Positions 40,424-48,265 are shown, counted from the first letter of the stretch. The stretch is DNA of 64,000 bases from AC-32 sp963821495 (GCA_963821495.1 CAWGEA010000001.1:248001-312000), one strand, 5' to 3'. Made by a program: numbers and translations. The notes: generated from the letters alone by a model not told the origin.

Positions 40424-40439
40424 ATCGAGAAAAGCTGAT
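40424..40439 (-). promoter_or_regulatory. Possible ArsR operator/promoter region
   Basis: The stretch ATCGAGAAAAGCTGAT has matching ATC/GAT ends around an A-rich centre, similar in outline to ArsR sites (ATCAA-N6-TTGAT). It lies 3 bases upstream of the arsR start at 40420. The symmetry is imperfect. If it is the operator, the mRNA would be leaderless or the true start lies further in. Confidence 0.35.
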
Positions 40440-40510
40440 GCTAGATGCGCGCCGGCCGTCCGTTGCGGAGGCCGGGTGACGGCGCCCGGTGCCGTGGTAC
40501 GTTGCCGCCC

Positions 40511-41113
40511 GTGCTGCTGCTAGCGCTCTCGACGGAGCACAAGATCGGTCTCGGGCTCGCCGTCGCGGTGTTCGTCGGCTTCTCGCTGGTCGTCTCGATG
40601 CTGGTGCCGCGCTACCGACCGCAGTTCCCCGGCCGCGGCCTGGGCGTCTTCCTGGCCACGTGCGTCCTGCTCTTCGTCGGGATGATGACCGCGGTCATCA
40701 CCTTCGGCAGGGAAAGCGGGGAGGCGACCGCCGGCGGCGAGCACACGACCCAGACGACCACGACGAGCGCGACGACGGCGACCACCCAGACGGCGACGAC
40801 CACGACCACGACCACGCAGGCCACGACGACCCAGGCCGCGCAGAAGGTGGCCGTCAGCGAGACCGAGTTCAAGATCAAGCTCGACCCGAGCTCGATCTCC
40901 GCCGGCCGCGTCAGCTTCGAGGTCAGCAACGACGGCAAGATCCCGCATGACTTCGTGATCCAGGGGAACGGCGTCAAGGAGCAGACCCCGACGCTCGGCG
41001 CGGGCCAGTCGAAGACGCTCACGGTCGATCTGAAGGCCGGAACGTACGACGTCTACTGCTCGATCCCCGGCCACAAGCAGGCCGGGATGGACGTCAAGCT
41101 GACCATCTCCTGA
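40511..41113 (+). CDS. Membrane-anchored cupredoxin (plastocyanin-like)
   Basis: This is a 200-residue copper protein. Two N-terminal hydrophobic helices (GLGLAVAVFVGFSLVVSML; LGVFLATCVLLFVGMMTAVI) are followed by a long Thr-rich linker (residues about 79-110) and a C-terminal cupredoxin domain outside the membrane. The type 1 copper ligands are visible: His146 (KIPHDF), Cys183, His188 and Met193 (YCSIPGHKQAGM). It probably shuttles electrons near the respiratory chain. The start is GTG 40511. It is divergent from the arsenic operon. Confidence 0.88.
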   Translation: MLLLALSTEHKIGLGLAVAVFVGFSLVVSMLVPRYRPQFPGRGLGVFLATCVLLFVGMMTAVITFGRESGEATAGGEHTTQTTTTSATTATTQTATTTTTTTQATTTQAAQKVAVSETEFKIKLDPSSISAGRVSFEVSNDGKIPHDFVIQGNGVKEQTPTLGAGQSKTLTVDLKAGTYDVYCSIPGHKQAGMDVKLTIS

Positions 41114-41177
41114 CGCGGTTGACGCTCCGGCCGCAGGGCGGTAGCGTCGGCGACCTCGGTCGGACAAGGGGGGAGCC

Positions 41178-42521
41178 GTGACGGAGGCCGACGAGAACCT
41201 TCGCAAGATCGACCACATCGTCGTCCTGATGATGGAGAACCGGTCGTTCGACCACATGCTCGGCTTCCTCACGATCGAGCAGGGCCGCGACGACGTCGAG
41301 GGGCCGAGCCTCGCGATGAAGAACACCTACCGCGGCGAGGACTTCCACGTCCACCCGGCTACGCGCACGACGATGCTGAAGGCGCAGGACCCGTGTCATT
41401 CGGGCTGGTGCGTCGACGAGCAGGTGTCGCACAACTGTGGCGGCTACGTCTCCAACTTCATGAAGACGCGCAAGGGCGTCGGCGGCAACCCCGGCGTCGT
41501 GATGGCGTACCACCCGGCCGAGCACCTGCCGGTGTACGACTTCCTGGCGCGCCAGTTCGCCGTCTGCGACCAGTGGTTCTGCTCCGTGCCGGGCGCCACG
41601 ATGCCGAATCGCTGCTACGCGCTCGCCGGCACCTCGAACGGGCTGCGCAACAATCTCAAGCCGAGCCGGCCGTACAACCTGGCGTCGTTCGTGCGCCACC
41701 TGAAGCCCGACGACTGGCGCTGGTACTCGCACGACTACGTCCCGATCCTCTGGCTGATCGACCCGGAGTACGGGCTCTCGATCGAGAACGTGCCGGCGTT
41801 CTTCGACAAGCGGGACGTCTTCGGCCACCGGAGCTTCATCGAGCGTGCGGCGAAGGGCGACCTGCCGGCCGTCTCGTGGATCGACCCGAACTTCTACGAC
41901 CTCACCTTCGGGCCGGCCGGCTCCAACGACGACCACCCGCCCTCGGATCTGCGCGCCGGCCAGAAGCTCGTGCTGCAGCTGGTCGTCGCGCTGATGCAGA
42001 GCCCGGCCTGGAGGAAGACCCTGCTGATCGTCACCTATGACGAGCACGGCGGCTTCTTCGACCACGTCGTACCGCCGGCGGCGGTGGACAGCCGGCCGAC
42101 GATGCGGCGCTACGGCCCGCGCGTGCCGGCCCTCGTGGTGTCGCCGTACGTCACGGCGGGCTCGGTCTCGAAGACCGTCTTCGACCACACGTCGATCATC
42201 AAGACGATCCTCACCCGCTTCTGCGCGCAGCCGAACGGCAAGATCCCGAACATGGGCTCGCGCGTCGCCGCGGCGAGCCACCTCGGCGAGCTCCTGACCC
42301 GGGGGACACCGCGCCGGATCAAGCGGTCCGAGTACCAGCCCCTCGTCGACGCCTCGGCGCGCTGGCACGAGGAGATGGTCCTCGACGGCGTCTCGCAGCC
42401 CGGAGAGGGTCTCGCCGTGCCGCATGAGCTGACCGACTTCCAGACCGACTTCCTCGGCGCGAAGAGGGACCTCCTCACCGCACGCCGACAGCTCGAGGCC
42501 GCCGGCAAGGCCGTCTTCTGA
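41178..42521 (+). CDS. Phospholipase-C-like phosphoesterase (PlcC/AcpA superfamily)
   Basis: This 447-residue enzyme starts at GTG 41178. The metal-site motifs are IDHIVVLMMENRSFDHMLGF, near the N-terminus, and LIVTYDEHGGFFDHVVPPAA, about residue 275. Between them are GATMPNRCYALAGTSNG and DDHPP. These are the signatures of bacterial non-specific phospholipases C and acid phosphatases. No signal peptide is visible at the chosen start, which is unusual because relatives are mostly secreted by Tat. It may be cytosolic or the start may be misplaced. The substrate is unknown. Confidence 0.85.
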   Translation: MTEADENLRKIDHIVVLMMENRSFDHMLGFLTIEQGRDDVEGPSLAMKNTYRGEDFHVHPATRTTMLKAQDPCHSGWCVDEQVSHNCGGYVSNFMKTRKGVGGNPGVVMAYHPAEHLPVYDFLARQFAVCDQWFCSVPGATMPNRCYALAGTSNGLRNNLKPSRPYNLASFVRHLKPDDWRWYSHDYVPILWLIDPEYGLSIENVPAFFDKRDVFGHRSFIERAAKGDLPAVSWIDPNFYDLTFGPAGSNDDHPPSDLRAGQKLVLQLVVALMQSPAWRKTLLIVTYDEHGGFFDHVVPPAAVDSRPTMRRYGPRVPALVVSPYVTAGSVSKTVFDHTSIIKTILTRFCAQPNGKIPNMGSRVAAASHLGELLTRGTPRRIKRSEYQPLVDASARWHEEMVLDGVSQPGEGLAVPHELTDFQTDFLGAKRDLLTARRQLEAAGKAVF

Positions 42522-42628
42522 GTCGCGAGTCGGCTCGTTCTCCGTTCTGGCGTGTCCCTGGGTCGCCGTAGGCGTGGAGGACAGTGCTCGAGCACGGCCT
42601 CGTCGCCGGAGGCGGGCCAGGGGCGTGA

Positions 42629-42669
42629 GCGGCACCGGGAGGCCGGCGATGCCGGCCGCACGGTGCCGC
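42629..42669 (-). terminator. Bipartite hairpin beyond tRNA-Ser(GCT)
   Basis: Outer arms GCGGCACCG/CGGTGCCGC (9 bp) and inner arms GGCCGGC/GCCGGCC (7 bp, 3-base loop) form one long interrupted hairpin. It sits 9 bases beyond the 3' end of tRNA-Ser(GCT) on the minus strand and about 110 bases after the phospholipase-like gene on the plus strand. It can end transcription from either side. Confidence 0.6.
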
Positions 42670-42678
42670 GGCCAGGAC

Positions 42679-42769
42679 GGAGAAGGAGGGATTCGAACCC
42701 TCGAGGCAGGGATTCTCCCCACCTAACGCCTTAGCAGGGCGCCGCCTTCAGCCACTCGGCCACTTCTCC
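42679..42769 (-). tRNA. tRNA-Ser (GCT)
   Basis: On the minus strand the gene reads GGAGAAG...CTTCTCC with a canonical T-arm (GAGGG-TTCGAAT-CCCTC), a long variable arm as in class II tRNAs, and anticodon loop CTGCTAA, so anticodon GCT (AGC/AGT codons). It is 91 nt; CCA is not encoded. Confidence 0.95.
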
Positions 42770-42824
42770 GCGAGCGGCACAGGATAGCCGAGGCTCCCGG
42801 CCGCTACCCTATGCCGCGCACCTC

Positions 42825-42913
42825 GGAGGGGTGGCAGAGCGGTCGAATGCGGCGGTCTCGAAAACCGTTCGGGGCGGTTTCGTCCCGCGAGGGTTCAAAT
42901 CCCTCCCCCTCCG
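42825..42913 (+). tRNA. tRNA-Ser (CGA), integration target
   Basis: The acceptor arms GGAGGGG/CCCCTCC pair. The anticodon stem GCGGT/ACCGT carries loop CTCGAAA, so the anticodon is CGA. The long variable arm (TTCGGGGCGGTTTCGTCCCGC region) and T-arm GAGGG-TTCAAAT-CCCTC are normal for serine tRNA. Its 3' part from 42855 is repeated exactly at 45668-45727, showing it was used as an attachment site; the copy here keeps the tRNA whole. Confidence 0.95.
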
Positions 42914-42914
42914 C
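42855..42914 (+). repeat. 60-bp direct repeat, left copy (attL-like, within tRNA-Ser)
   Basis: The bases from the anticodon stem of tRNA-Ser(CGA) to one base past its 3' end are identical, over 60 of 60 positions, to 45668-45727. A 3'-tRNA duplication in direct orientation is the mark left by tyrosine-integrase elements. This copy completes the functional tRNA. Confidence 0.93.
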
Positions 42915-43176
42915 CTTCTAAGCCGGAAGCTGCCTGCTTAAAGGGGTTTCCGGCCGCCTGCGGCCGCTCGCTGGCTGCGACGTGCTGCGCACCGGGACCT
43001 CTCGAGACGCCCTCACATCCCGGCGGACCGGCGCCCGACTGGCACGCGCTTCGCGGTCCCGCCACCGCCGAGCCCGTGACGGGTCGCCGGAGCCGTTGCA
43101 CCGGCAGGCTTTCCCTTCACGTGCGCCGCCCCTTGCTGACGACGAGGTCGAGCCTCGCCCCGCAGGACGACGCGCC
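42915..43176. other. Left inner end of the tRNA island, no gene seen
   Basis: Between the left repeat and the propeller stop codon I see only Arg/Pro-rich open frames typical of high-GC noncoding DNA. A small inverted element occurs near 42944-42972 (ccggccgcctgcggccgctcg region). No integrase remnant can be supported. Confidence 0.4.
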
Positions 43177-45309
43177 TCATCGAAGCTGCCGCTCGAGCTC
43201 GAAAAGGGGGACGAACTGGAGGCGTCCGCGGCCCGCCGTGGTTGTGTACGAGTAGTAGAGCCCGGCCGGCTCGATTTCCGCCGAGACGTGGCCTCGGCCC
43301 GGCTCGAGGGAGAACGACCGGCCGTCGCCGAGCCGCAGCAGCAGGATCGTCCTCTTGTGCTGCAGCAGCGCGATCCCGCGGCTGACGTCCGCCAGGATGT
43401 AGCCCCCCGGTAGCGGCCGTCGCAGCTCCAGCGCTCCGGTGCGGACGTTGTAGGCCTCAAGCTGCCCGGACCGGAAGACGACGAGCCGATCGCCGTCGAG
43501 CAGGGCTGTGTTGGCCTCACCGAGCCCAAGAAACACCCGCGTGACGGCGCACGTCTTGTCAAGGAGGACGATGTTCGCCCCTCGGTACGCGGCGATCCGG
43601 TGGTCGCCGACGGAGGCATAGCCATTCAGCAGCGGCGTGCAGCGACGGACCTTTCCGCCAGAGAGCACGACCCTCATACCTGTCCAACTGGAGGCGAAGA
43701 TCTCGCCATGGCCGACCGGGCCGTAGTACGCGTGGCTCTCGTTCCCGTAGTCGGTCCCGTCGTCGTCGGCACCGTCCACCTTGTTCGCGTGGGGAAGGGC
43801 GGCGATTGTGAACTCGCTCCCGCAGCCGCTGTTGCCGCAGAGGTACACCTCCGACCAGCCGATGAACGAGCGCGAGAGCGCGAGCTCGAACAGGCTGTCC
43901 CCGTACCCGAGGCCGCTCTCGTCGCACGGAGCGGGCAGTCGCTGCCAGACGCGCTGGATCGATTTCTCGGCAGGCGTCCAGATCGAAATGTGCTCGCAGT
44001 CCGTGGTTGTCGAGCCGGCGGTGTAGGCGATACGCCCACCGTCGGCGGAGAGCAGGCCGATCGGCCGACGCGTCTCGAGGGTTGTTGGTCCGAGCACGCG
44101 CTCGCTCGGAGGCAGTGGACCCACGGGCCGACGCCTCGGCGCCGTTCCGACACGGCCCACGAGCTCGTTCGCGCCGGCGCTGGTCAGGCGCTTCAGGCCG
44201 CTTCCGTCGGCACGGACGCTCCAGATCTGCGCGGGGTCGTCGCCCGCCTGCCGAACGAGCGCAAGGCGTTTGCCGTTCGGTGACCAAACTGGTGCCGACT
44301 CGGTCGACGCGCCGCCGGCGACCCGGATCGTCCGCCCTGCGACGGTCATCACGAGGCCGCCGAGCGCAACCCGGCTGCTGTCGGGAGACCACGAAAACGG
44401 CACGTCTGTGACGTCGTGCGCGGGCCTCAGGCGACGGCGCCCCTCGCCGTTGGGTCGCGTGACCCAGAGACCCCTCTTCGTCTCGAACGCGATCCAGTGC
44501 CCGTCAGGGGACCAGCCGGGCGTCGCACACTTCCCACGCAGGAGCGTGCGCCCGCCGCCCAGGACCGCCTGCTCGATCCGGCCGACCCAGCCCGGCAGGG
44601 CCGGCGACGCGACTACGCCACAGCCGCCCTTCGTCTCGAAGACGAGCTCCTTGCCGTCCGGCGACCACTTGGGCACGCGGCACTTGCCGCGAATGCGCGC
44701 CAGCCGATCGCTGTCGAAGGGCTCGGCGAGAACGATGCAGCCCCTCCCCGTGGCGAGGACGAGCTTCTTGCCGTCCGGCGACCAGTCGGGATCTGCGGCG
44801 CGGCCGAGATCCCGCCGATCGTGTCCGTCGGCGCCTACTACGAAGACGCGAGGATTCTGGTTCGGATCGCTCGTCCTGAGCGCGAGCATCCCTCCGCCGG
44901 GTGCGAACGCGACCGTTTCGGCGGACAGCCCTTTCGCTTCCGGGAAGTGCGCGACACGCCGCAGTTTCGTGCCGTCTGCTCGGGAGACATAGACCGCTTC
45001 CGCGCCGTACTCGCCGTACCCGTACGCGATCGCGCTTCCGTCCGGGGAGACGGCAAGCGGGGCGAGCTTGCGGGACTTCTCCAGTAGACGCGTGAGCCGT
45101 GACCCGTCGGGACGAATGCTGTACCCCCGCAACCCCCCGCTCAGGTCGAGTTCCCCTGATGGGCCGTCACGAGTGCTCGAGAGAACGAGCCAGGACGACT
45201 TTGCGACCGCCGTCGGCCTGCTCCCGCTCCCCGAGAACGACCAGCTCAGCCCGGCGACCAGGCCGCCGAAGAGAACGGCAGCCGCCGTCAGCGTGAACGT
45301 CCTGGTCAT
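43177..45309 (-). CDS. Secreted TolB-like (PD40) beta-propeller protein, island cargo
   Basis: This 710-residue protein starts at ATG 45309 behind AAAGGAG. An N-terminal membrane/signal segment (LTAAAVLFGGLVAGLSWSF) precedes an extracytoplasmic propeller. PD40 repeats are clear: YSIRPDGSRLTRLL, LAVSPDGSAIAYGY, WSPDGKKLVLATGRG, WSPDGKELVFETKGG, WSPDGHWIAFETKRG, WSPDSSRVALGG and WSPNGKRLALVRQ. The second half (from about residue 400) holds further propeller-like blades with paired Cys (VYLCGNSGCGSEF). No catalytic domain is present; it likely binds protein or carbohydrate partners. It is the only clear gene in the tRNA-flanked island. Confidence 0.8.
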   Translation of the reverse strand: MTRTFTLTAAAVLFGGLVAGLSWSFSGSGSRPTAVAKSSWLVLSSTRDGPSGELDLSGGLRGYSIRPDGSRLTRLLEKSRKLAPLAVSPDGSAIAYGYGEYGAEAVYVSRADGTKLRRVAHFPEAKGLSAETVAFAPGGGMLALRTSDPNQNPRVFVVGADGHDRRDLGRAADPDWSPDGKKLVLATGRGCIVLAEPFDSDRLARIRGKCRVPKWSPDGKELVFETKGGCGVVASPALPGWVGRIEQAVLGGGRTLLRGKCATPGWSPDGHWIAFETKRGLWVTRPNGEGRRRLRPAHDVTDVPFSWSPDSSRVALGGLVMTVAGRTIRVAGGASTESAPVWSPNGKRLALVRQAGDDPAQIWSVRADGSGLKRLTSAGANELVGRVGTAPRRRPVGPLPPSERVLGPTTLETRRPIGLLSADGGRIAYTAGSTTTDCEHISIWTPAEKSIQRVWQRLPAPCDESGLGYGDSLFELALSRSFIGWSEVYLCGNSGCGSEFTIAALPHANKVDGADDDGTDYGNESHAYYGPVGHGEIFASSWTGMRVVLSGGKVRRCTPLLNGYASVGDHRIAAYRGANIVLLDKTCAVTRVFLGLGEANTALLDGDRLVVFRSGQLEAYNVRTGALELRRPLPGGYILADVSRGIALLQHKRTILLLRLGDGRSFSLEPGRGHVSAEIEPAGLYYSYTTTAGRGRLQFVPLFELERQLR

Positions 45310-45667
45310 CACGGCTCCTTTCTCTTGCGTGCCGCGGACCATCCTCCGCCTGTTGTCCAACGAACCGGTAACGCGTTGGTAACGACTCTGCAACAGAGCC
45401 CGCCGTTGCGCTGTCGAGTGAGAGCACGCTCGCCCATGCCAGAGTGTGCAAATGTCCCTTGATGCGCTCGTAGCGCCCATCATCGCTCGAGCTGCTCCGG
45501 GGTGCGGGAGGCCCGCCGGGCTCCGCTCGCCTCAGCGCTCGACGCGGGCGAAGCCGTCTCAATGATCGGCTATGGACTTCCGTTCAGCCCCGCGGGACCG
45601 GCGCGCAAACTGGCGCGCGGCGGCCACTTCTGGACGAATGCGCTGCAAATGGCGACTCTTAGTAGGA
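45310..45667. other. Promoter side and right inner end of the island, no gene seen
   Basis: This 358-base stretch holds the upstream region of the propeller gene (RBS, then three 11-base repeats at 45352-45384) and, further right, only weak open frames. A plus-strand frame from 45502 runs through the right repeat into the next gene, but its composition looks noncoding. The end nearest the repeat (around 45600-45667) is less GC-rich, as integration junctions often are. Confidence 0.4.
45352..45384 (-). promoter_or_regulatory. Three tandem 11-base units upstream of the propeller gene
   Basis: On the minus strand the sequence divides into CGTTACCAACG, CGTTACCGGTT and CGTTGGACAAC. Units 1 and 2 share CGTTACC and all three share CGTT, at exactly 11-base steps (one helix turn). 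It starts 43 bases upstream of the ATG at 45309. Spacing of this kind is typical of OmpR/PhoP-family response regulator sites. The regulator is unknown. Confidence 0.45.
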
Positions 45668-45727
45668 GTCTCGAAAACCGTTCGGGGCGGTTTCGTCCCG
45701 CGAGGGTTCAAATCCCTCCCCCTCCGC
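45668..45727 (+). repeat. 60-bp direct repeat, right copy (attR-like tRNA-Ser fragment)
   Basis: This is an exact copy of 42855-42914, the 3' part of tRNA-Ser(CGA). Here it lacks the acceptor 5' strand and D-arm, so it cannot form a tRNA. It marks the distal boundary of the island. Confidence 0.93.
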
Positions 45728-45810
45728 TCGACAGGCTGAATCCCGCTCGCCGGAGCGGGATTCTCCGTCGCCTCCGGGTTAGGGTTGCGTCACCCGACAA
45801 GGAGGCCCCC

Positions 45811-46095
45811 ATGGCACTCGCGCGCGTGGTCACGTTCGAAGACGTCGACAGCAACCGGATGGCCGAGATCGAGCAGGAGATGCAGAGCGGCTCGCCGCCC
45901 GAGGGCCTGCGCCCACAGGAGATCGTCGTGTTGCACGACGCCGACGCCTCGACCTCGATGGTCATCCTCTTCTTCGAGAACGAGGACGACTACCGGCAGG
46001 GCGACGAGGTCCTCAACGCGATGGATACGGGCGACACCCCGGGGCAGCGGACGTCGGTTGGCAAGTACGACGTCGCGTTCCGCCAGACGATGTAG
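45811..46095 (+). CDS. Small conserved-looking protein, dimeric alpha-beta-barrel-like
   Basis: This 94-residue cytosolic protein starts at ATG 45811 with an ideal AAGGAGG 5 bases upstream. The pattern ARVVTFEDVDSNRMAEIEQE, QEIVVLHDADASTSMVILFF and DDYRQGDEVLNAMD resembles dimeric alpha-beta-barrel (ABM-like) stress proteins. It has no Cys and no catalytic signature. It follows the island boundary and precedes tRNA-Ser(GGA). Confidence 0.75.
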   Translation: MALARVVTFEDVDSNRMAEIEQEMQSGSPPEGLRPQEIVVLHDADASTSMVILFFENEDDYRQGDEVLNAMDTGDTPGQRTSVGKYDVAFRQTM

Positions 46096-46129
46096 CCACC
46101 GCTCGCAGCGCGCTAGGCTGGCCGCGCTT

Positions 46130-46218
46130 GGAGAGGTGTCCGAGCGGTCTAAGGAGCGCGACTGGAAATCGCGTATGGGCCGAAAGGTCCATCGCGGGTT
46201 CAAATCCCGCCCTCTCCG
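46130..46218 (+). tRNA. tRNA-Ser (GGA)
   Basis: The acceptor arms GGAGAGG/CCTCTCC pair, the anticodon loop CTGGAAA gives anticodon GGA (TCC/TCT codons), the long variable arm and T-arm CGGG-TTCAAAT-CCCG are present. CCA is not encoded. With GCT and CGA it is the third serine tRNA within 3.6 kb. Confidence 0.95.
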
Positions 46219-46234
46219 TGAGGTGAGACGCATT

Positions 46235-46257
46235 GGGCCCGGGCGACCGGGCCCTTT
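46235..46257 (+). terminator. Terminator after tRNA-Ser(GGA)
   Basis: An 8-bp stem GGGCCCGG/CCGGGCCC with a 4-base loop is followed by TTT. It sits 16 bases past the tRNA 3' end and 12 bases before the LigD-polymerase start, so that gene probably needs its own promoter or readthrough. Confidence 0.7.
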
Positions 46258-46269
46258 CATACTGGGCCG

Positions 46270-47229
46270 ATGCGGATCGGCCGGCACGAGGTCGCGATCA
46301 CGAACCCGGACAAGGTCTTCTTCCCGGAGCCGGGGCTGACGAAGGGCGACCTCGTCGCCTACTACCTCGGCGTCGCGCCGGCAGCGCTGAACCACATCAG
46401 GCGGCGGCCGTTCCACATGAAGCGCTATCCGAACGGCGTCGAGGGCGACTTCTTCCACCAGAAGCGCGTGCCGCCGCACCCGGACTTCGTCGGCGAGCGG
46501 TTCGTTCGCTTCCCCAGCGGCCATTCGACGGTCTTCTCGGTCGTCGACAATGCCGCGGCGCTCGCCTGGGTCGTCAACCTCGGCTGCATCGAGCTCCATA
46601 CCTGGCACTCGCGCGTGGAGGACGTCGAGCGGCCCGACTACCTATTGATCGACCTCGACCCGAGCAAGGGCAACCCGTGGGAGTTCGTGCGCGAGATCGC
46701 GCTCGTCGTCAAGCAGGTGATGGACGATCTCGGGCTGGCCTCGTACCCGAAGACCTCGGGTGCGACGGGGATGCACATCCTCGCGCCGATCAGGCCCGAG
46801 CTCGCGTTTCCGGAGGTGCGGCGCTTCGCGAAGGCCCTGGCCGAGGAAGTCGAGCGGCGGGTCGGCGACCAGGACGTCGCGACGACGACCTGGCGGGTGG
46901 CCGACCGGCGCGGCGTGTTCGTCGACTTCGGCCAGAACGCGCGCGACCGGACGATCGCCTCGGCGTACTCGGTGCGGCCGACCCCCGACGCGCGTGTCTC
47001 GGCGCCGCTGCGCTGGAGCGAGGTTCGGCGTTGCAACCCGTCCCGCTTCACGGTCACGTCGATGCCGAAGCGCCTGGCGAAGGTCGGTGACCTGAAGGCC
47101 GGGATGTGGCGGCGCAAGGCCAGCCTCCTCCCGCGCTTCGAGCAGCTGGGCCTGCCGCCGGGCGATCCCACGATCGGCGAGCCGCGCCCCAACAGCCGCT
47201 CGCGGCGCTGGGTCAGCGGCCGGGGGTAG
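46270..47229 (+). CDS. LigD-type primase-polymerase (NHEJ polymerase domain)
   Basis: This is a 319-residue stand-alone polymerase of the archaeo-eukaryotic primase fold. Catalytic acids are in YLLIDLDPS (Asp128, Asp130) and a third in GVFVDFGQN. Also typical are KRYPNGVEGDFFHQKR, a triphosphate-binding segment YPKTSGATGMHI, and the ending LRWSEVRRCNPSRFTVTSMP. In bacterial non-homologous end joining this domain fills and extends broken ends. Here it is separate from the ligase, which is encoded convergently with a 17-base overlap. No ku gene is in the window. Confidence 0.9.
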   Translation: MRIGRHEVAITNPDKVFFPEPGLTKGDLVAYYLGVAPAALNHIRRRPFHMKRYPNGVEGDFFHQKRVPPHPDFVGERFVRFPSGHSTVFSVVDNAAALAWVVNLGCIELHTWHSRVEDVERPDYLLIDLDPSKGNPWEFVREIALVVKQVMDDLGLASYPKTSGATGMHILAPIRPELAFPEVRRFAKALAEEVERRVGDQDVATTTWRVADRRGVFVDFGQNARDRTIASAYSVRPTPDARVSAPLRWSEVRRCNPSRFTVTSMPKRLAKVGDLKAGMWRRKASLLPRFEQLGLPPGDPTIGEPRPNSRSRRWVSGRG

Positions 47230-48244
47230 CGAGCAGGCTCTCGACGGTCGGGTCGCCGCGCTTGCGGCGCGGGCGCACCTGATCCCACGTGCATGCGCTC
47301 GCGTCCTTGTCGGGCCGGAAGCGCAGGAAGCGCGTCCCGTGGCGGAAGCGGTTGCCCTCGAGCTTGTCGAAGCGCACCTCGCAGACGAGCTCCGGCCGCA
47401 CCGGGTTCCAGTCGAGCTCCTTGCCCCGCGACCAGCGGCTCTGGCCGCCGGGGATACGCCTGTCGCTCAGGTGCCCCGGCTCGAGCATCTCCGGCAGCTC
47501 GGCCTCGAGCTCACGGCGCACGGCCGCCGGAAACCCGGAGCAGTGCCCGACGAAGTCGAGCGAGCCGTCCTCGCCGTAGAGGCCGAGCAGCAGCGTCGAG
47601 ATCCGACCGTCGCCCTTGTCGCTCCAGCGGAAGCCGACGATCACGCAGTCGGCGGTCTTGTACGGCTTCACCTTGACGACGCCGTCGCGCGAGCCGGGGA
47701 GATAAGGCAGCTCGAGCCGCTTGGCGATCACGCCGTCGAGGCCGGCCTGCTCGAGCCGCTCGAGCCACTTCGCGGCCTGCTGCGCGTCGCGCACCGCCGG
47801 CGAGAGGCGGAAGGCCTTCGCCTTGCGCTCGAGCTCGCGCCGCCGCTTCTCGAGCGGCTGCTCGTGCAACGGCACTCCTTTCCAGAGGAGCAGGTCGAAC
47901 GCGACGTACTCCGCGGGGATCTCCGCCGCCAGCCGCCGGATCCTGCTCTCCGCCGGATGCAGCCGCAGCTGGAGCTGGTCGAACTCGAGCCGCCCCTTGC
48001 GCGCGATGATGATCTCGCCGTCGAGCGCGGAGTCCGGCGGGAGCTTCGCCCCGACCTCCTCGAGCTCCGGGAAGTAGCGCAGCAGCGGCCGGCCGTTGCG
48101 CGACCAGAGCCGCAGCCCGCCGCCGAGGTTCTCGAGCACGCCGCGGAACCCGTCCCACTTCGGCTCGTACTGCCACTCGCCGGTCGGCAGCTCGTCGACG
48201 AGCTCGGCCTCCATCGGCGGGAAGGGAAGGTTTCGCGGCGGCAT
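47213..48244 (-). CDS. ATP-dependent DNA ligase (LigC/LigD-ligase type)
   Basis: This 343-residue ligase starts at ATG 48244. The nucleotidylated Lys is Lys29 in YEPKWDGFRGV; other motifs are RNGRPLLRYFPEL (III-like), LDGEIII, VAFDLLLWKG, DGVIAKRLELPYLPGSR and VKVKPYKTADCVIVGF. An OB-fold domain follows (about 215-343). The length fits stand-alone LigC or the ligase module of LigD, used in NHEJ or backup repair. It is convergent with the polymerase gene. A 95-residue gene starts divergently 21 bases from its start. Confidence 0.92.
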   Translation of the reverse strand: MPPRNLPFPPMEAELVDELPTGEWQYEPKWDGFRGVLENLGGGLRLWSRNGRPLLRYFPELEEVGAKLPPDSALDGEIIIARKGRLEFDQLQLRLHPAESRIRRLAAEIPAEYVAFDLLLWKGVPLHEQPLEKRRRELERKAKAFRLSPAVRDAQQAAKWLERLEQAGLDGVIAKRLELPYLPGSRDGVVKVKPYKTADCVIVGFRWSDKGDGRISTLLLGLYGEDGSLDFVGHCSGFPAAVRRELEAELPEMLEPGHLSDRRIPGGQSRWSRGKELDWNPVRPELVCEVRFDKLEGNRFRHGTRFLRFRPDKDASACTWDQVRPRRKRGDPTVESLLATPGR

Positions 48245-48265
48245 CGCGGGAACAACGGTAACGAC

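Larger units (their letters stand above)
42855..45727 (+). mobile_element. Small integrated island at tRNA-Ser(CGA), no integrase
   Basis: The region lies between two perfect 60-bp copies of the tRNA-Ser 3' part; the unique interior is 42915-45667, about 2.75 kb. It holds one clear gene, a secreted TolB-like propeller (43177-45309, minus strand). No integrase, excisionase or replication gene is visible, so it is either a remnant after deletion, or an element mobilised in trans. The split places new DNA between the CGA and GGA serine tRNA genes. Element status rests on the repeat and position, not on mobility genes. Confidence 0.75.

Noticed and set aside
45502..45810. Integrase C-terminal remnant read through the right repeat
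   Set aside because: The frame continues through the tRNA fragment, but no catalytic motif (HxxR, LGH, Tyr) is present; any frame through a tRNA end gives similar text.
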